A stretch of 64,000 bases of DNA from Nostoc sp. UHCC 0302. GTDB taxonomy: Bacteria; Cyanobacteriota; Cyanobacteriia; Cyanobacteriales; Nostocaceae. Position 1 is the first letter of the stretch, and each line of letters starts with the position of its first letter. Below are positions 63,923-64,000 of this stretch, piece after piece. The notes under the pieces are model-generated. The model saw nothing but the letters and a program-made list of their open reading frames with translations. It was not told where the DNA came from and made no database searches. Location: contig NZ_CP151099.1 of the NCBI RefSeq assembly GCF_038096175.1, positions 4,631,484 through 4,695,483 on the forward strand. The letters run 5' to 3'. Position numbers and translations under genes: made by a program.

Positions 63923-64000
63923 TAAAGAAAAAGCAGCCCAAGAAATAATTAAGACAGTCAGTTGAATATAGTAGCGCGATCGCAAAAATTACTGTTGCGA
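63923..64000. other. Right edge of the window
   Basis: 78 bases past aqpZ with one HIP1 site (GCGATCGC, 63975-63982). Nothing else is recognised. Confidence 0.5.

Overview
The window is chromosomal DNA of a cyanobacterium, most likely a filamentous heterocyst-forming type (Nostoc / Tolypothrix / Calothrix grade). Evidence: the octamer GCGATCGC (HIP1) recurs in genes and spacers; heptamer tandem repeats and dispersed palindromes fill the spacers; and many genes are cyanobacterial or plastid-lineage markers (DUF1830, DUF1815, DUF1997, DUF4079, DUF6761, a PCP_red protein, a DICT protein, FBP/SBPase GlpX, RNase E with a C-terminal arginine nonapeptide, a PEP-CTERM protein). I see no rRNA, tRNA, CRISPR array, prophage or intact insertion sequence. 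The species cannot be named from the sequence alone.

Layout. 1-7 kb: end of an unseen gene, a SWIM zinc-finger protein, a spacer predicted to fold as RNA, an orphan Trypco1 domain protein, a PCP_red protein, pgi, a split RelE-type toxin/antitoxin pair, and permease plus ATPase genes of a branched-chain/neutral amino acid ABC transporter. 7-18 kb: a HIT hydrolase overlapping an ArsR-DUF2087 regulator, hemA and glpX, a DUF981 membrane protein, two glutaredoxin loci (grxC; bolA-grxD), tadA, plsC and a subtilase with a P domain. 18-30 kb: PEP-CTERM protein, response regulator, ABC ATPase, several small cyanobacterial proteins, a radical SAM gene followed by a DICT/degenerate-HD protein that overlaps a pentapeptide-repeat gene, a CPBP protease and clpS. 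30-44 kb: a decayed aminotransferase, STAS protein, double-domain radical SAM protein, rne-rnhB behind an 818-bp leader, DUF1997, a GT39-like glycosyltransferase, pheA and a Lon-N protein. 44-50 kb: the str cluster read leftwards (rpsL, rpsG, fusA, tuf, rpsJ) with an IscA/HesB-type protein just upstream. 50-64 kb: cupin, phosphodiester glycosidase, a 1565-residue glutamate synthase, DUF1815, thioesterase, a small membrane protein and aqpZ.

Most of this is housekeeping: carbon flow (pgi, glpX), tetrapyrrole entry (hemA), nitrogen assimilation (glutamate synthase), translation (str cluster, tadA) and RNA turnover (rne, rnhB). The less ordinary material is in the spacers. By hand translation I found three decayed genes: an LL-diaminopimelate-aminotransferase-like gene broken by a 17-bp tandem duplication, a TPR-CHAT protein and a transposase. 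There is also a composite nested repeat present at three loci in both orientations, two fold-back (MITE-like) elements, and repeat-like sequence carried in frame inside a radical SAM gene. I found no clear new multi-gene defence or biosynthetic system. The best leads for something undescribed are the structured RNA at about 1.16-1.31 kb, the DICT/dead-HD plus pentapeptide pair, and the orphan Trypco1 protein.
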